From the NCBI RefSeq assembly GCF_007992435.1, contig NZ_BKAG01000016.1, positions 89,778 through 153,777 of the forward strand: a stretch of 64,000 bases of DNA, given 5' to 3'. The position numbers were made by a program, and so were the translations under genes. The notes below the pieces were generated by a model, which was given only the letters and a program-made list of their open reading frames with translations, was not told the origin of the DNA and ran no database searches. Source of the DNA: Prosthecobacter gellanilyticus. GTDB taxonomy: Bacteria; Verrucomicrobiota; Verrucomicrobiia; Verrucomicrobiales; Verrucomicrobiaceae. Positions 46,601 to 60,180 of the stretch are shown here, piece by piece (the first letter of the stretch is position 1; each line of letters opens with the position of its first letter).

Positions 46601-47572
46601 GGCATCATCACGCGCCATGGCCTAACCTTGAAAGCTCTCGCGAAGGAGGCGAAGACCGTGCAGGTGAAGCGCGCGGCTTTTGCAGCGCTCGTCTACGCGG
46701 CTCGCGGTCCAGATGAGATCTGGAAGGAAAACGCCAGCGATGGCGGCCAGCTCAACTACCTGGTGGAATCCATCGCCAACCTGCCCGCCAGCGAAGCCGC
46801 GCTGCGTGCGAAGTTCCAGCCACATCTCAGCGCCCTGCTTTCTGATGGCAAACTGAATGGAGGCCGTCTCCGTGCCGTGCTGACCGCGCTGCCTCTGACG
46901 GGGCCTGAGAATGCCGCCACGAACTTCAAGCTGGTGGCGCAGCACCTCATCGACGGCAAGGAGCGCAACACGGCCGCGAAAGCGCTGGTGAAGTTCCCGA
47001 AAGCCAGCTGGGATGCGTCCTTGGCCAAGCCTGTGACTGACAGCGTGCTGGCCTATGCGCAGACTGTGAAGCCTGCGGATCGCAGCCAGCCGGAGTATGT
47101 GGAAGTCATCGCCGCAGCGAAGGAGATGGCCGCGCTGCAGGGTGATGCTGGCAAGGCGGTGCTGGATCAGATCCGCGCCGTGAGTGTGGATGTCTTTGTG
47201 GTGCACACGGTGCACGAGCAGCTTCGTTTTGATGCCACGAAGATCGAGGTGAAGGCTGGCAAGAACTTCGAGGTGATCTTTGAGAACGACGACGGCATGC
47301 CGCACAACTTTGTGATCGTGCCACCGGGCAAGCATCTTGAGATTGGCAATGCCGCCATGACCATGACGCCGGACAAGCTGGACAAACAGGGCCGCGCCTT
47401 CATGCCTGCAGCCTTCGAGAAGGAGATCATCGCCGCGACGAAGCTGCTCGAGCCTGGTCAGAGGGAGACGCTGAAGCTCAAGGCTCCTGGGCAGCCCGGT
47501 GAGTATGAGTTTGTCTGCACCTTCCCCGGCCATGCACTGATCATGTGGGGGACGCTGAGTGTGACGAAGTGA
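43607..47572 (+). CDS. Multidomain PVC-type dehydrogenase: SGNH-like, propeller, HEAT repeats, cupredoxin
   Basis: 1321 residues from the ATG at 43607 (signal peptide SFLAALALAAPASAQ); the frame is open to 43460 but that adds no signal. Domains: SGNH-hydrolase-like 20-240 (FRNLAFAGDEVQTWH, IFAFYGYNESF), with the nucleophile block reading ILGNGVADR; a PVC membrane-bound-dehydrogenase propeller about 370-720 (WDTKGRLWVSAWLNYPERTP; FEDTNNDGVADKMTEF); HEAT-like helices 760-1190; and a C-terminal cupredoxin (DDGMPHNFVIVPPGKH; FVCTFPGHALIMWGTL) with His, Cys, His and Met of a type 1 copper site. No CxxCH haem motif was found. It probably oxidises a sugar-related substrate in the periplasm. Confidence 0.87.
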   Translation: MKPSLVSFLAALALAAPASAQLELKTGDSIAILGNGVADRSQHYGWLEGMIVAANPEKDLTFRNLAFAGDEVQTWHRVDDFGSRNEWLAKVKADVIFAFYGYNESFKGYEGIETFKKNLAQFIEDTKKQNYSGKGNPRIVLFSPIALEKLENPSLPPVTDKNTNIQNYTAAMNEVATAAGVTLVNLYEPTLKAYEAAKEPLTLNGLMQNSPGDKAIAAAAFKALTGKDAPEVSDKLRQAILSKNWEWHQRYRTVDGYNVYGGRSGLAYAANIGGFKQNEKNPEKPYVSNYQTMKQEMTQRDVKTANRDLRVQAIAKGGDLEVKDDNLPAVDPVGSNMPDPKSGKEFNKVPMTGMTFTEDGLIAIPDAKASMKDIQVEKGLKLTLFADEKMFPELVNPVAMQWDTKGRLWVSAWLNYPERTPTSKKGDSLLIFEDTNNDGVADKMTEFADDLNCPTGFQIYKDGVIVMQSPSLVYIADTDGDGKGDKRERILTGLCAADSHHETCYLSYDNGGAIYPSDGVFHRSQVETLYGAVRNTNGAIYRYDLNRQKLERFTTDACVNPHGKIWDRWGNAYFTDATGNVNTFAEASSSYLPIEGGGSAKMKEFWVRPARPSPGNMIISSRHFPDDWQNNFLNTNVISFQGIWRVPLSQDGAGMKGEVSNEMVKADPAVYPTFRPSCISVGLDGAMYFCDWSNATIGHMQHHLRDPNRDHKHGRIYKLTYEGRELLKPKKIAGESIANLLELLKEWEDITRQLAKVELAKHDRKEVAAATKKWAANLDKNDKEYEHHLLEALWVHQWVDVVDEDLLKQVLKSPEPRARAAATRVLCYWRDNVPDALTLLKSSVNDDDMRVRMHAVRALSFYQPTDKAQQALEISYDVLKHPSDYYIDHVFSEARKGLQSVIKSKVLPQDPAALAEFISKSTDGDLNGLPDIEPVLIEKLTRPKLRADVRLSAMDALVKLKGNDRPVEILNILKLLDAREGSGSTADEIGKMFLTDKPGIITRHGLTLKALAKEAKTVQVKRAAFAALVYAARGPDEIWKENASDGGQLNYLVESIANLPASEAALRAKFQPHLSALLSDGKLNGGRLRAVLTALPLTGPENAATNFKLVAQHLIDGKERNTAAKALVKFPKASWDASLAKPVTDSVLAYAQTVKPADRSQPEYVEVIAAAKEMAALQGDAGKAVLDQIRAVSVDVFVVHTVHEQLRFDATKIEVKAGKNFEVIFENDDGMPHNFVIVPPGKHLEIGNAAMTMTPDKLDKQGRAFMPAAFEKEIIAATKLLEPGQRETLKLKAPGQPGEYEFVCTFPGHALIMWGTLSVTK

Positions 47573-47754
47573 CGCTCGTCATGCTTTTTCGCCGCATCAC
47601 CGGAATGTTGTGCCTCGCCATGGCCATGCTCAGCCTCGCGGTTGGCCTCTTTCCGGGCGGCGAGCTGATGGCTTTCAATCCCTTCACTTTTGGGTTTTTG
47701 ATCCTGGGATTGATGCTGGTGGTGTTTGCGTTGGTGTTGTTGAGGCCGGGGTGA
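47569..47754 (+). CDS. Small two-helix membrane protein
   Basis: 61 residues from the GTG at 47569, which overlaps the upstream stop as GTGA; an ATG at 47581 gives 57 residues. Two hydrophobic segments (GMLCLAMAMLSLAVGLFP and FGFLILGLMLVVFALVLL) with a short polar turn. No family was recognised. The overlap suggests co-translation with the dehydrogenase. Confidence 0.5.
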   Translation: MTLVMLFRRITGMLCLAMAMLSLAVGLFPGGELMAFNPFTFGFLILGLMLVVFALVLLRPG

Positions 47755-47806
47755 GGCAGTTTGCTTTCTCTACGAACGCGCTTGATTGGCCAAACTACTC
47801 CTTCCG

Positions 47807-48049
47807 ATGAATAACCTCGCTGACGCTTTGGTCTATGCAGTCGCCTATATCAATCTTGCCCCAGGAGATGATGATTGCGGTGCGCTGGAGTCTATCATGG
47901 GTTTCTTGCATGGGGCGACGCGCGATGAGTTGCAGGCGGTGCGAGAGGCTTTGGAGCGTGCTGTGAAAGCTGAGGAAGCATCTGGATCTCCCAGGCTGGA
48001 TGTTTTGAATGCTTACAACGAGTTGAGAGACTCTTTGCAGAGTGAATGA
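47807..48049 (+). CDS. Small hypothetical protein
   Basis: 80 residues from the ATG at 47807 (a TTG at 47786 would add seven). No signal peptide; mostly helical and acidic (LADALVYAVAYINLAPGDDD; RDELQAVREALERAVKAEEA). No family was recognised. Codon use is less biased than in neighbours. It is followed by a 69-bp repeat copy and a bidirectional terminator. Confidence 0.55.
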   Translation: MNNLADALVYAVAYINLAPGDDDCGALESIMGFLHGATRDELQAVREALERAVKAEEASGSPRLDVLNAYNELRDSLQSE

Positions 48050-48106
48050 TAAGGATAGGCGTGACGTAGAAAATCTTGGCTGATGCGAAGGTGGCGCGTG
48101 CGCGCT

Positions 48107-48175
48107 AGCGGTGTCGACGACGCACGGTGGCCCGTGCGTCTCTGCCACCGCACTCCGGGACGCTTCGCGACTTCG
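48107..48175 (+). repeat. 69-bp REP-like palindromic element, copy 2
   Basis: Identical to copy 1 (30150-30218) except C48121 for T and G48138 for A. These two positions pair in the 9-bp inner stem (GACGCACGG/CCGTGCGTC), so the hairpin is kept by a compensatory change. It lies between convergent genes, 10 bases before a terminator. Confidence 0.93.
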
Positions 48176-48185
48176 ACGCCTAACA

Positions 48186-48215
48186 AAAAGAGGAGCACTG
48201 ATGTGCTCCTCTTTT
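48186..48215. terminator. Bidirectional Rho-independent terminator
   Basis: AAAAGAGGAGCAC and GTGCTCCTCTTTT form a 13-bp stem around TGAT, with A and T tracts on opposite sides, so it can end transcripts from both convergent genes. It is 25 bases from the stop of the DUF1501 gene. Confidence 0.92.
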
Positions 48216-48240
48216 GCAGATCGAGTTTCTCTTGATTGGA

Positions 48241-49536
48241 TCAACCGAAGAGGGCTGTGACGGGCTTGCCTTTGTCGGTGACGGTGAAGGGGCGCTTCGA
48301 GGGGGAGTAGAGGACCGCATCAAGCGGGAGGCCGAGCGCGTAACCCACCGTAGCGTTGAGATCAGGGACGTTGACGGCGTTCTCAGCCACCTTGTGACCC
48401 ATTTCATCCGTGGCGCCGTAGACCTGGCCGCCGCGGATGCCGCCACCGGCGAGGACGCAGCTGAAGCCGGCGGGATGGTGATCGCGTCCGTCGTTCTGAT
48501 TGATCTCCGGCGTGCGGCCGAACTCGGTGGCAAGCACCACCATCGTCTCATTCAGCATGCCGCGGGAGTCGAGGTCCTGAAGCAGGGTGCTGAGGGCAGC
48601 ATCGAGCTCATCGGTGAGCTCAGGCACGCGGGTGAAGTTGGCGTTGTGGGTGTCCCAGCTGCCGAAGGTGACTTCGACGAAGCGGACACCGTGCTCGACG
48701 AGGCGGCGTGCGAGGAGGCAGCCCTGGCCGAAGCGGTCGCGGCCATACTTGTCACGCAGTTTGTTATCCTCGGCATCGAGATCGAAGGCCTTGAGTTCCT
48801 CGCTCTTCATCATCTTGATGGCGTCGTCATACATGTCACTGTAGGCGCGCACGTTCTTGACGTTGTAGGTCTCGGCAAACTTGGCATCCAGGCCCTTCGC
48901 GACCTGCAGGCGGTTCATCATGCGGTCCTCGGTAAACCAGGCATTCGGGCGCACGTTGGCGATGCCGCTCTCCGGATCGTTGATCATGAGCGGGGCGAAC
49001 TTGGCCTCAAAGAAGCCTGCGCCTGGATGGCGGCTGTCATTGCCGATCATGACGCTGCCGGGGAGTGTGGGATTGCCACGGCCCTGGAATTTCTCAAGCC
49101 AGGCGCCCATGGAGGGGTGCTTGATGCTGCTGCGCTGGGTGTAGCTGGTGTGCTGATAGTACTGGCCCTGCTCATGCGCGCCCTGGGTGGAGGTCATGCC
49201 GCGAACGATGGCGATCTTGTTCGCCTGACGGGCCATGAGAGGGAGGTTTTCGCTGAGGCGGATGCCATCGACATTGGTGTTGATGGTCTTCGTGAGGCCC
49301 ATGACCTCGGCGTTGTCCGGCTTTGGATCCCAGGTGTCCAGATGGCTCATGCCGCCGGTCATGTAGAGGTAGATCACATTACGTGCCGTGGGCACCTGCT
49401 TCAGCGGGCTGGTGTTCTCACCCGGGATGGCCAAGGCCTTGCCGCCGCCGAGCTGGCTCAGGGCGGTGACGCCGAGGAAGGACTGCGCAGCCTTGGTGAC
49501 AAAGACGCGGCGTGAGAGATCGTGAGAAAGGGCCAT
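48241..49536 (-). CDS. Tat-exported DUF1501 protein
   Basis: 431 residues from the ATG at 49536. Tat-type leader SRRVFVTKAAQSFLGVTAL. The DUF1501 core is related to alkaline-phosphatase/sulfatase folds: NVIYLYMTGGMSHLDTWDPK, IAIVRGMTSTQGAHEQGQ, LARRLVEHGVRFVEVTFG, SWDTHNANF, VVLATEFGRTPEINQNDGRD and DHHPAGFSCVLAGGGIRGG. Its place downstream of a DUF1800/DUF1501 pair on the same strand suggests one secretory group. Biochemical activity is unknown. The frame continues to 49587 without adding a signal. Confidence 0.88.
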   Translation of the reverse strand: MALSHDLSRRVFVTKAAQSFLGVTALSQLGGGKALAIPGENTSPLKQVPTARNVIYLYMTGGMSHLDTWDPKPDNAEVMGLTKTINTNVDGIRLSENLPLMARQANKIAIVRGMTSTQGAHEQGQYYQHTSYTQRSSIKHPSMGAWLEKFQGRGNPTLPGSVMIGNDSRHPGAGFFEAKFAPLMINDPESGIANVRPNAWFTEDRMMNRLQVAKGLDAKFAETYNVKNVRAYSDMYDDAIKMMKSEELKAFDLDAEDNKLRDKYGRDRFGQGCLLARRLVEHGVRFVEVTFGSWDTHNANFTRVPELTDELDAALSTLLQDLDSRGMLNETMVVLATEFGRTPEINQNDGRDHHPAGFSCVLAGGGIRGGQVYGATDEMGHKVAENAVNVPDLNATVGYALGLPLDAVLYSPSKRPFTVTDKGKPVTALFG

Positions 49537-49661
49537 GGGGGGTGTGTGGTCGGCGCTGTTAACGAACGGTTTGGGGCCAGTTTTCACAAATCTTAACCAC
49601 TCTGCCTCTCAGCCGGATTTTACATAGGCGAGGCCGATTGAAGCCATCGCCGCTCCGTGGC

Positions 49662-50231
49662 TCATTTGAACTCCAGATCCGGCGGGAAATTGCGGATGAG
49701 GTCGTCATCGGTGTAAGGGAGCTTGTCCGGGCCCTCGTAGATGAGCTGGAAGGCGCAGCCGCTGCTGGAAATGACATGCAGGTGAATGCCGGGGGCATCA
49801 GGCTTCGGGCGGAAGGTATTCGTGGCGAGGGCTGGGTGCTCTTTGGGCACGAGGGCGAGCTCCTTGCGGTTCTTGCCGGCGAGCTGCTCGCGGATCTCCT
49901 CCCAGGTGCCGCCATCAGGCAGGCTGCGCACGCTGGTCCAGTAGTCGATCAGCATCTGGCCCACGACCTGGGTCTGCTGCTCGGGGGTGAGGTCGGGTTT
50001 CAGAAGCTCGTTCAGCGGGCCGTCGGGCAAACCGGCGAGCGGATCAGGCTCGGGCAATCCGGCCTTCAGCACCGGATCGGAGGGATCGAGCTTGTAGCTC
50101 TGCTTGCCGAACAAACTTTGAATATCGGCCCACAGACCGCTGATGCCGCCGCCCTTGCCCATGATGAGGCCAAAGAGCACTGCCAGCAGCAGGGCGAGGC
50201 CGAAAAGGATGGGACGGAGGAAGCGCTTCAT
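49662..50231 (-). CDS. Membrane-anchored protein with pilin-like C-terminal motif
   Basis: 189 residues from the ATG at 50231. An N-terminal membrane helix (ILFGLALLLAVLFGLIMG) is followed by Pro/Leu-rich linkers (PDPLAGLPDGPLNELL). The last 40 residues (AFQLIYEGPDKLPYTDDDLI) resemble the GPDGxxxTxDDI C-terminal loop of type II secretion pseudopilins such as GspG, but no prepilin leader is present. Not recognised as a named family. It lies between two DUF1501 genes on the same strand. Confidence 0.65.
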   Translation of the reverse strand: MKRFLRPILFGLALLLAVLFGLIMGKGGGISGLWADIQSLFGKQSYKLDPSDPVLKAGLPEPDPLAGLPDGPLNELLKPDLTPEQQTQVVGQMLIDYWTSVRSLPDGGTWEEIREQLAGKNRKELALVPKEHPALATNTFRPKPDAPGIHLHVISSSGCAFQLIYEGPDKLPYTDDDLIRNFPPDLEFK

Positions 50232-50276
50232 GCCGGGGAAAGCATCCGCACAGGAAACTGCGCGGAGCACATCACA

Positions 50277-51686
50277 TCATGCAGGCTTCATGAAGCCGAG
50301 GTCCGCATCGAAGTTGATGATGTTCGGGAACACATCGCGGATCTGGGAGTCACTGAGGCCAAACCACTTCGCCATGGTGGCGGCGTATTGATCCACACTT
50401 GTGGTAGGGATCCAGTTGCCACGACCGGTGTTCAGCGGATGGCCAGCAAGATTGATGTCAGGATCTGGGAAGGAGCCGTAGACCTTCTGGCCGACCAAGT
50501 CGCCGCCCATAACGATATGGTGAGAGCCCCAGCCATGGTCAGAACCACGGCCGTTGGAGTCATAGGTGCGGTTGAAATCGCTGGCGGTGAAGCTCGTCAC
50601 GGAATTGCCCATGCCGATGGTTTCAAGACCGTCCTGGAAGCCTTTCATGGCAGCACTGACTCCGCCGAGCAGGTTCGCATGATCGTCAAGCTGCGGGCCG
50701 TGGGTATCAAAGCCGCCGGTGGCCACAAAGAAGATCTGGCGCGTGATGCCGAGAGGCCCCTGGGCCTGGATCATCTTCGCCACCGTACGCAATTGCTCGC
50801 CCAGGCCCGAGTTCGGGATCGTGGGGAAATTGGAAGTGCCCGCCAGCGCCGCATTGATGGTGTCAGCCTCGATGATGGACTTGTTGGAGAGATCCGCGAA
50901 GGCATCCTCCATGAGGTTCGCATACTCGGCATTCAGCACATTGCGGAAGGCCGTGTAGCGCGTCACATCCTGCGAGCTGCTCCCCTGCCCCAGACGGAAC
51001 ACAGGCGTGCCTCCCGGACCTGGACGGAAGGGCAGCATGGTCTTGCCGACCTGGAAGAAGTTGTTGCCGTTCAGCGAGACGAGCATGGACACCGAGGTAC
51101 GCTGCTGCGTGCCGACCAAAGCTTCCGCCATGCGCGCGCCCCAACCCGTCTGGTTGTAAGCCGCGTTCATCGTGCTGGCGGAGGTCTGCCACTGCATCTG
51201 CTGGTCGCTATGGGAGAAAAGGTTCTCCGGAATCGCTGGGGTACGGTTGCGGTAGTCGTTCATCGTCGCCGGAGCGATGAGCGTGCCCACATTGGTGATC
51301 AGCGCGGCCTTGCCGACATTGTAGAGATCACGAATGCCCGTCATGCGCGGATGGATGCCGAGCTGGAGGCCATTGTCGTTCAGTGTGTTCAGCGCCAGGA
51401 TCTGGTTCTGCGGAATGGTCAGCACGGAGCGCGCCGCCGCATACTTCGCATGCGCGCTGCTTTCACGTGGCATCACCTCGTTGTTGGCATCATTGCCGCC
51501 GTAAAGGAACACGCAGACGATGGCCTTGTAAGGCGTGCCGGGTGCCAGCACATCCGCCGCCTGCGCATTCATATGGCGCAGCGTGAGGATGGTGTTCAGC
51601 AGGCAGGTCGTGGACATCGCCGAGCAGGCACTGCCGCCCAGGAAATTCCGGCGGGTGAGCAGAGTGGGCATTTCAGGGGCGTTCAT
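50277..51686 (-). CDS. DUF1501 protein paired with DUF1800
   Basis: 469 residues from the ATG at 51686. Twin-arginine leader TRRNFLGGSACSAMSTT. Core: YKAIVCVFLYGGNDANNEVM, FFVATGGFDTHGPQLDDHAN, FNRTYDSNGRGSDHGWGSHH and HHIVMGGDLVGQKVYGSFPD, typical of the DUF1501 subgroup that accompanies DUF1800. It lies 40 bases downstream of the giant DUF1800 gene. The gap contains CTAACCACGAATGAACA, resembling a motif at the end of the window. Confidence 0.9.
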   Translation of the reverse strand: MNAPEMPTLLTRRNFLGGSACSAMSTTCLLNTILTLRHMNAQAADVLAPGTPYKAIVCVFLYGGNDANNEVMPRESSAHAKYAAARSVLTIPQNQILALNTLNDNGLQLGIHPRMTGIRDLYNVGKAALITNVGTLIAPATMNDYRNRTPAIPENLFSHSDQQMQWQTSASTMNAAYNQTGWGARMAEALVGTQQRTSVSMLVSLNGNNFFQVGKTMLPFRPGPGGTPVFRLGQGSSSQDVTRYTAFRNVLNAEYANLMEDAFADLSNKSIIEADTINAALAGTSNFPTIPNSGLGEQLRTVAKMIQAQGPLGITRQIFFVATGGFDTHGPQLDDHANLLGGVSAAMKGFQDGLETIGMGNSVTSFTASDFNRTYDSNGRGSDHGWGSHHIVMGGDLVGQKVYGSFPDPDINLAGHPLNTGRGNWIPTTSVDQYAATMAKWFGLSDSQIRDVFPNIINFDADLGFMKPA

Positions 51687-51726
51687 GAGAATCAAGAAAA
51701 GGTCTAACCACGAATGAACAAAAGGA

Positions 51727-58212
<6,486 letters not shown>

Positions 58213-58493
58213 GCCGGAAGTTAAATGCAGCAAATTGTAATATAATTTTTAGAAAACGAGAAGGATAATGTCATCCTTTTTCGTCACAACTTCGGCTCTC
58301 TTAATGACATACAACTGTCAGCCATCGATAAACAATAAGTAATAAAGTCGTAAGGTCAGACCCGACCCTATTTTGGAATTTATCATCACAAACCGCGTCG
58401 CAGCCCCCGCCGGGATGAAGGATGAGATCACAGAACTGCACTTTCCCCTACCCGTGGCGAGGTGGGTCTGCTACAAAACCGGACTTTTCTCGC
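58213..58493. other. Divergent intergenic region with AT-rich promoter and inverted repeat
   Basis: 281 bases, AT-rich next to the DUF1800 gene. AAGGAT/ATCCTT (58261-58278) is a 6-bp hairpin that could be an operator or weak terminator. ATGTCAT (58268-58274) recurs inverted as ATGACAT (58304-58310). TATATT-like -10 sequences can be read on the minus strand near 58238, but no convincing -35 box. Confidence 0.35.
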
Positions 58494-60176
58494 ATGACTC
58501 GGACTCGGTGGTTGATCGCAGGGCTCTGGCTGCTGGCCTTTTGGCTGGCGGCGGCCCTGGTCGTCGCGCCGAAGCTGCAGAGAGATCTGGAGGCGGCGGC
58601 TCATGCGGCCACCCGGGATCTGCCCACCGGCTATCAGGCGCCTGAGGTCAGGGTGGCTGGCCTGGAGGCGACCGTCAGCGGCCGGGTGCGCCAGCACGCG
58701 CAACGGGCGGAGATTCTGGCCACAGTGAAGGAGAAGGTCCGCGCCGAAGGTCCGCTGGGGGGTGACCTGAATCCCATCCAAAAGGTCCATGATGCCCTCG
58801 AAGTAGTCCCCTACCCTCCCGGCTGGCTCATGATCGCCGCGAATGGAACCCGCGGGCAATTGCTGGGTGAGGCGGCCACCGAATACGAGGCCCGGGATCT
58901 GGGCACCCTGCTCGGTCAGAAGTGGAGTGAGAAGGGCGGGTATCTGGACAATCGCATCAAGCCCAACCCCGGGCTCTACGACGAGTCTCTGACCGCACAG
59001 ACGACCACCCTGGCCCGCCTGCCCCTGCCCCGCACGGATGTGAGCGGAGACAGCGCGCAGATCCAGCTGGCCCGCATCGGCGGTGACTGGCAGCGCTTGG
59101 TGCTGGATGCGAAGGACGAAAGCTTGCGAGAAAAAGTCATCGCGATGGGGATCGAACCTTCTGACTGGGAGAAGTCCATCCAGCCTGCCCTGCAAAACGT
59201 GCGGAACTACCAGTCGAACCAACGAGCGATAGCAGCCGAGGCGGAGCGCCAGGCCAAGCTGCCGCCGCCGCATCTCTTCCTCGCGGCCCGTGACAAGCGT
59301 CTGCTCGTCCGTGGCGAGGTGGCCACACTGGCACTCAAGCGCGAGCTGCTGAATGCGCTCATCGATGTCTTTCCCGAATGGCGGGTGCTGGATGATGTGC
59401 GCGTGAATGCGCAGCGCCGCGCCGTGGCGGACTTTGGTCCCATCAGCGAGGCACTGCTGCCCTCCGAGACGAACGAGGACCTGCGGCTTGCAGGCAAATC
59501 ACTCGTTCTCGGCCTGCCAGGAGCGGCTTGGAAAAAAGTGGACTTTGAAGTCGGGGGAGAAGCGCAGCCCTGGAAGGACCTGCTGCCCAAAGACCTGCCA
59601 CCCGCGATGCTCCAGGATGACAGCCGCATGGTGGTGGAATGGCTGCAAGGCAGCGCCAAAGGCATCCCCAAACTGCCTGTCAGGCTCCAGCCGAGCTTCA
59701 TCACGCTCACCTTGCTCCCTGACAAAGTCATCCTCGCCGGACAACTCGCTGAAGAGCCTGCACGGACGCAGATCATCGAAAGCGCGCGCCAGAAGTATGC
59801 TGGCCGGGCCGTGGTGATGGCGGAGTCCCTGCTGGCCCGCGGCACCTGTGAGCCCAGCGGCGACCTACAGCAGACTTTGCGCAGCTTTCCTGATCTGCCT
59901 GAGATGGGCAGCCAGGGCGTGATCGCCTTCAGCAGGCCGGGGCAGGCCTGGAAAAGCATCCCCGCGAGCGAGAAGCTGCTGGAGCCTGGCGCCGTGGCTG
60001 CCAGCGGCTTGCTGCCGCAGGAGTTTCCAGCAGCGATGGCGGAGGACACCTTCCTGGACGGATTCGATCACCTGCGCCACCACTGGAAGAGCCTGACGAC
60101 TGCCCCCCCACCGGCCCCGGCCACCCAGCCGCCTGAATCACGAACCGGGAACAGCAAACCCAATACTGCGAACTGA
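58494..60176 (+). CDS. Inner-membrane anchored protein with BON-like segments
   Basis: 560 residues from the ATG at 58494 (the frame opens at 58422 without a signal). One N-terminal helix (WLIAGLWLLAFWLAAALVV) anchors a large, probably periplasmic chain. PEVRVAGLEATVSGRVRQ near residue 50 and PSFITLTLLPDKVILAGQLA near 405 resemble BON-type repeats of envelope proteins; FLAARDKRLLVRGEVATL may be another. The tail is Pro/Thr-rich. No enzyme motif was seen. Four bases separate it from the following coiled-coil gene, so the two are co-transcribed. Confidence 0.68.
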   Translation: MTRTRWLIAGLWLLAFWLAAALVVAPKLQRDLEAAAHAATRDLPTGYQAPEVRVAGLEATVSGRVRQHAQRAEILATVKEKVRAEGPLGGDLNPIQKVHDALEVVPYPPGWLMIAANGTRGQLLGEAATEYEARDLGTLLGQKWSEKGGYLDNRIKPNPGLYDESLTAQTTTLARLPLPRTDVSGDSAQIQLARIGGDWQRLVLDAKDESLREKVIAMGIEPSDWEKSIQPALQNVRNYQSNQRAIAAEAERQAKLPPPHLFLAARDKRLLVRGEVATLALKRELLNALIDVFPEWRVLDDVRVNAQRRAVADFGPISEALLPSETNEDLRLAGKSLVLGLPGAAWKKVDFEVGGEAQPWKDLLPKDLPPAMLQDDSRMVVEWLQGSAKGIPKLPVRLQPSFITLTLLPDKVILAGQLAEEPARTQIIESARQKYAGRAVVMAESLLARGTCEPSGDLQQTLRSFPDLPEMGSQGVIAFSRPGQAWKSIPASEKLLEPGAVAASGLLPQEFPAAMAEDTFLDGFDHLRHHWKSLTTAPPPAPATQPPESRTGNSKPNTAN

Positions 60177-60180
60177 ACCG

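Noticed and set aside
43607..47572. Haem-binding site in the large dehydrogenase
   Set aside because: No CxxCH was found; NCPTGF and VCTFPGH are not haem motifs, and the latter belongs to the copper site.
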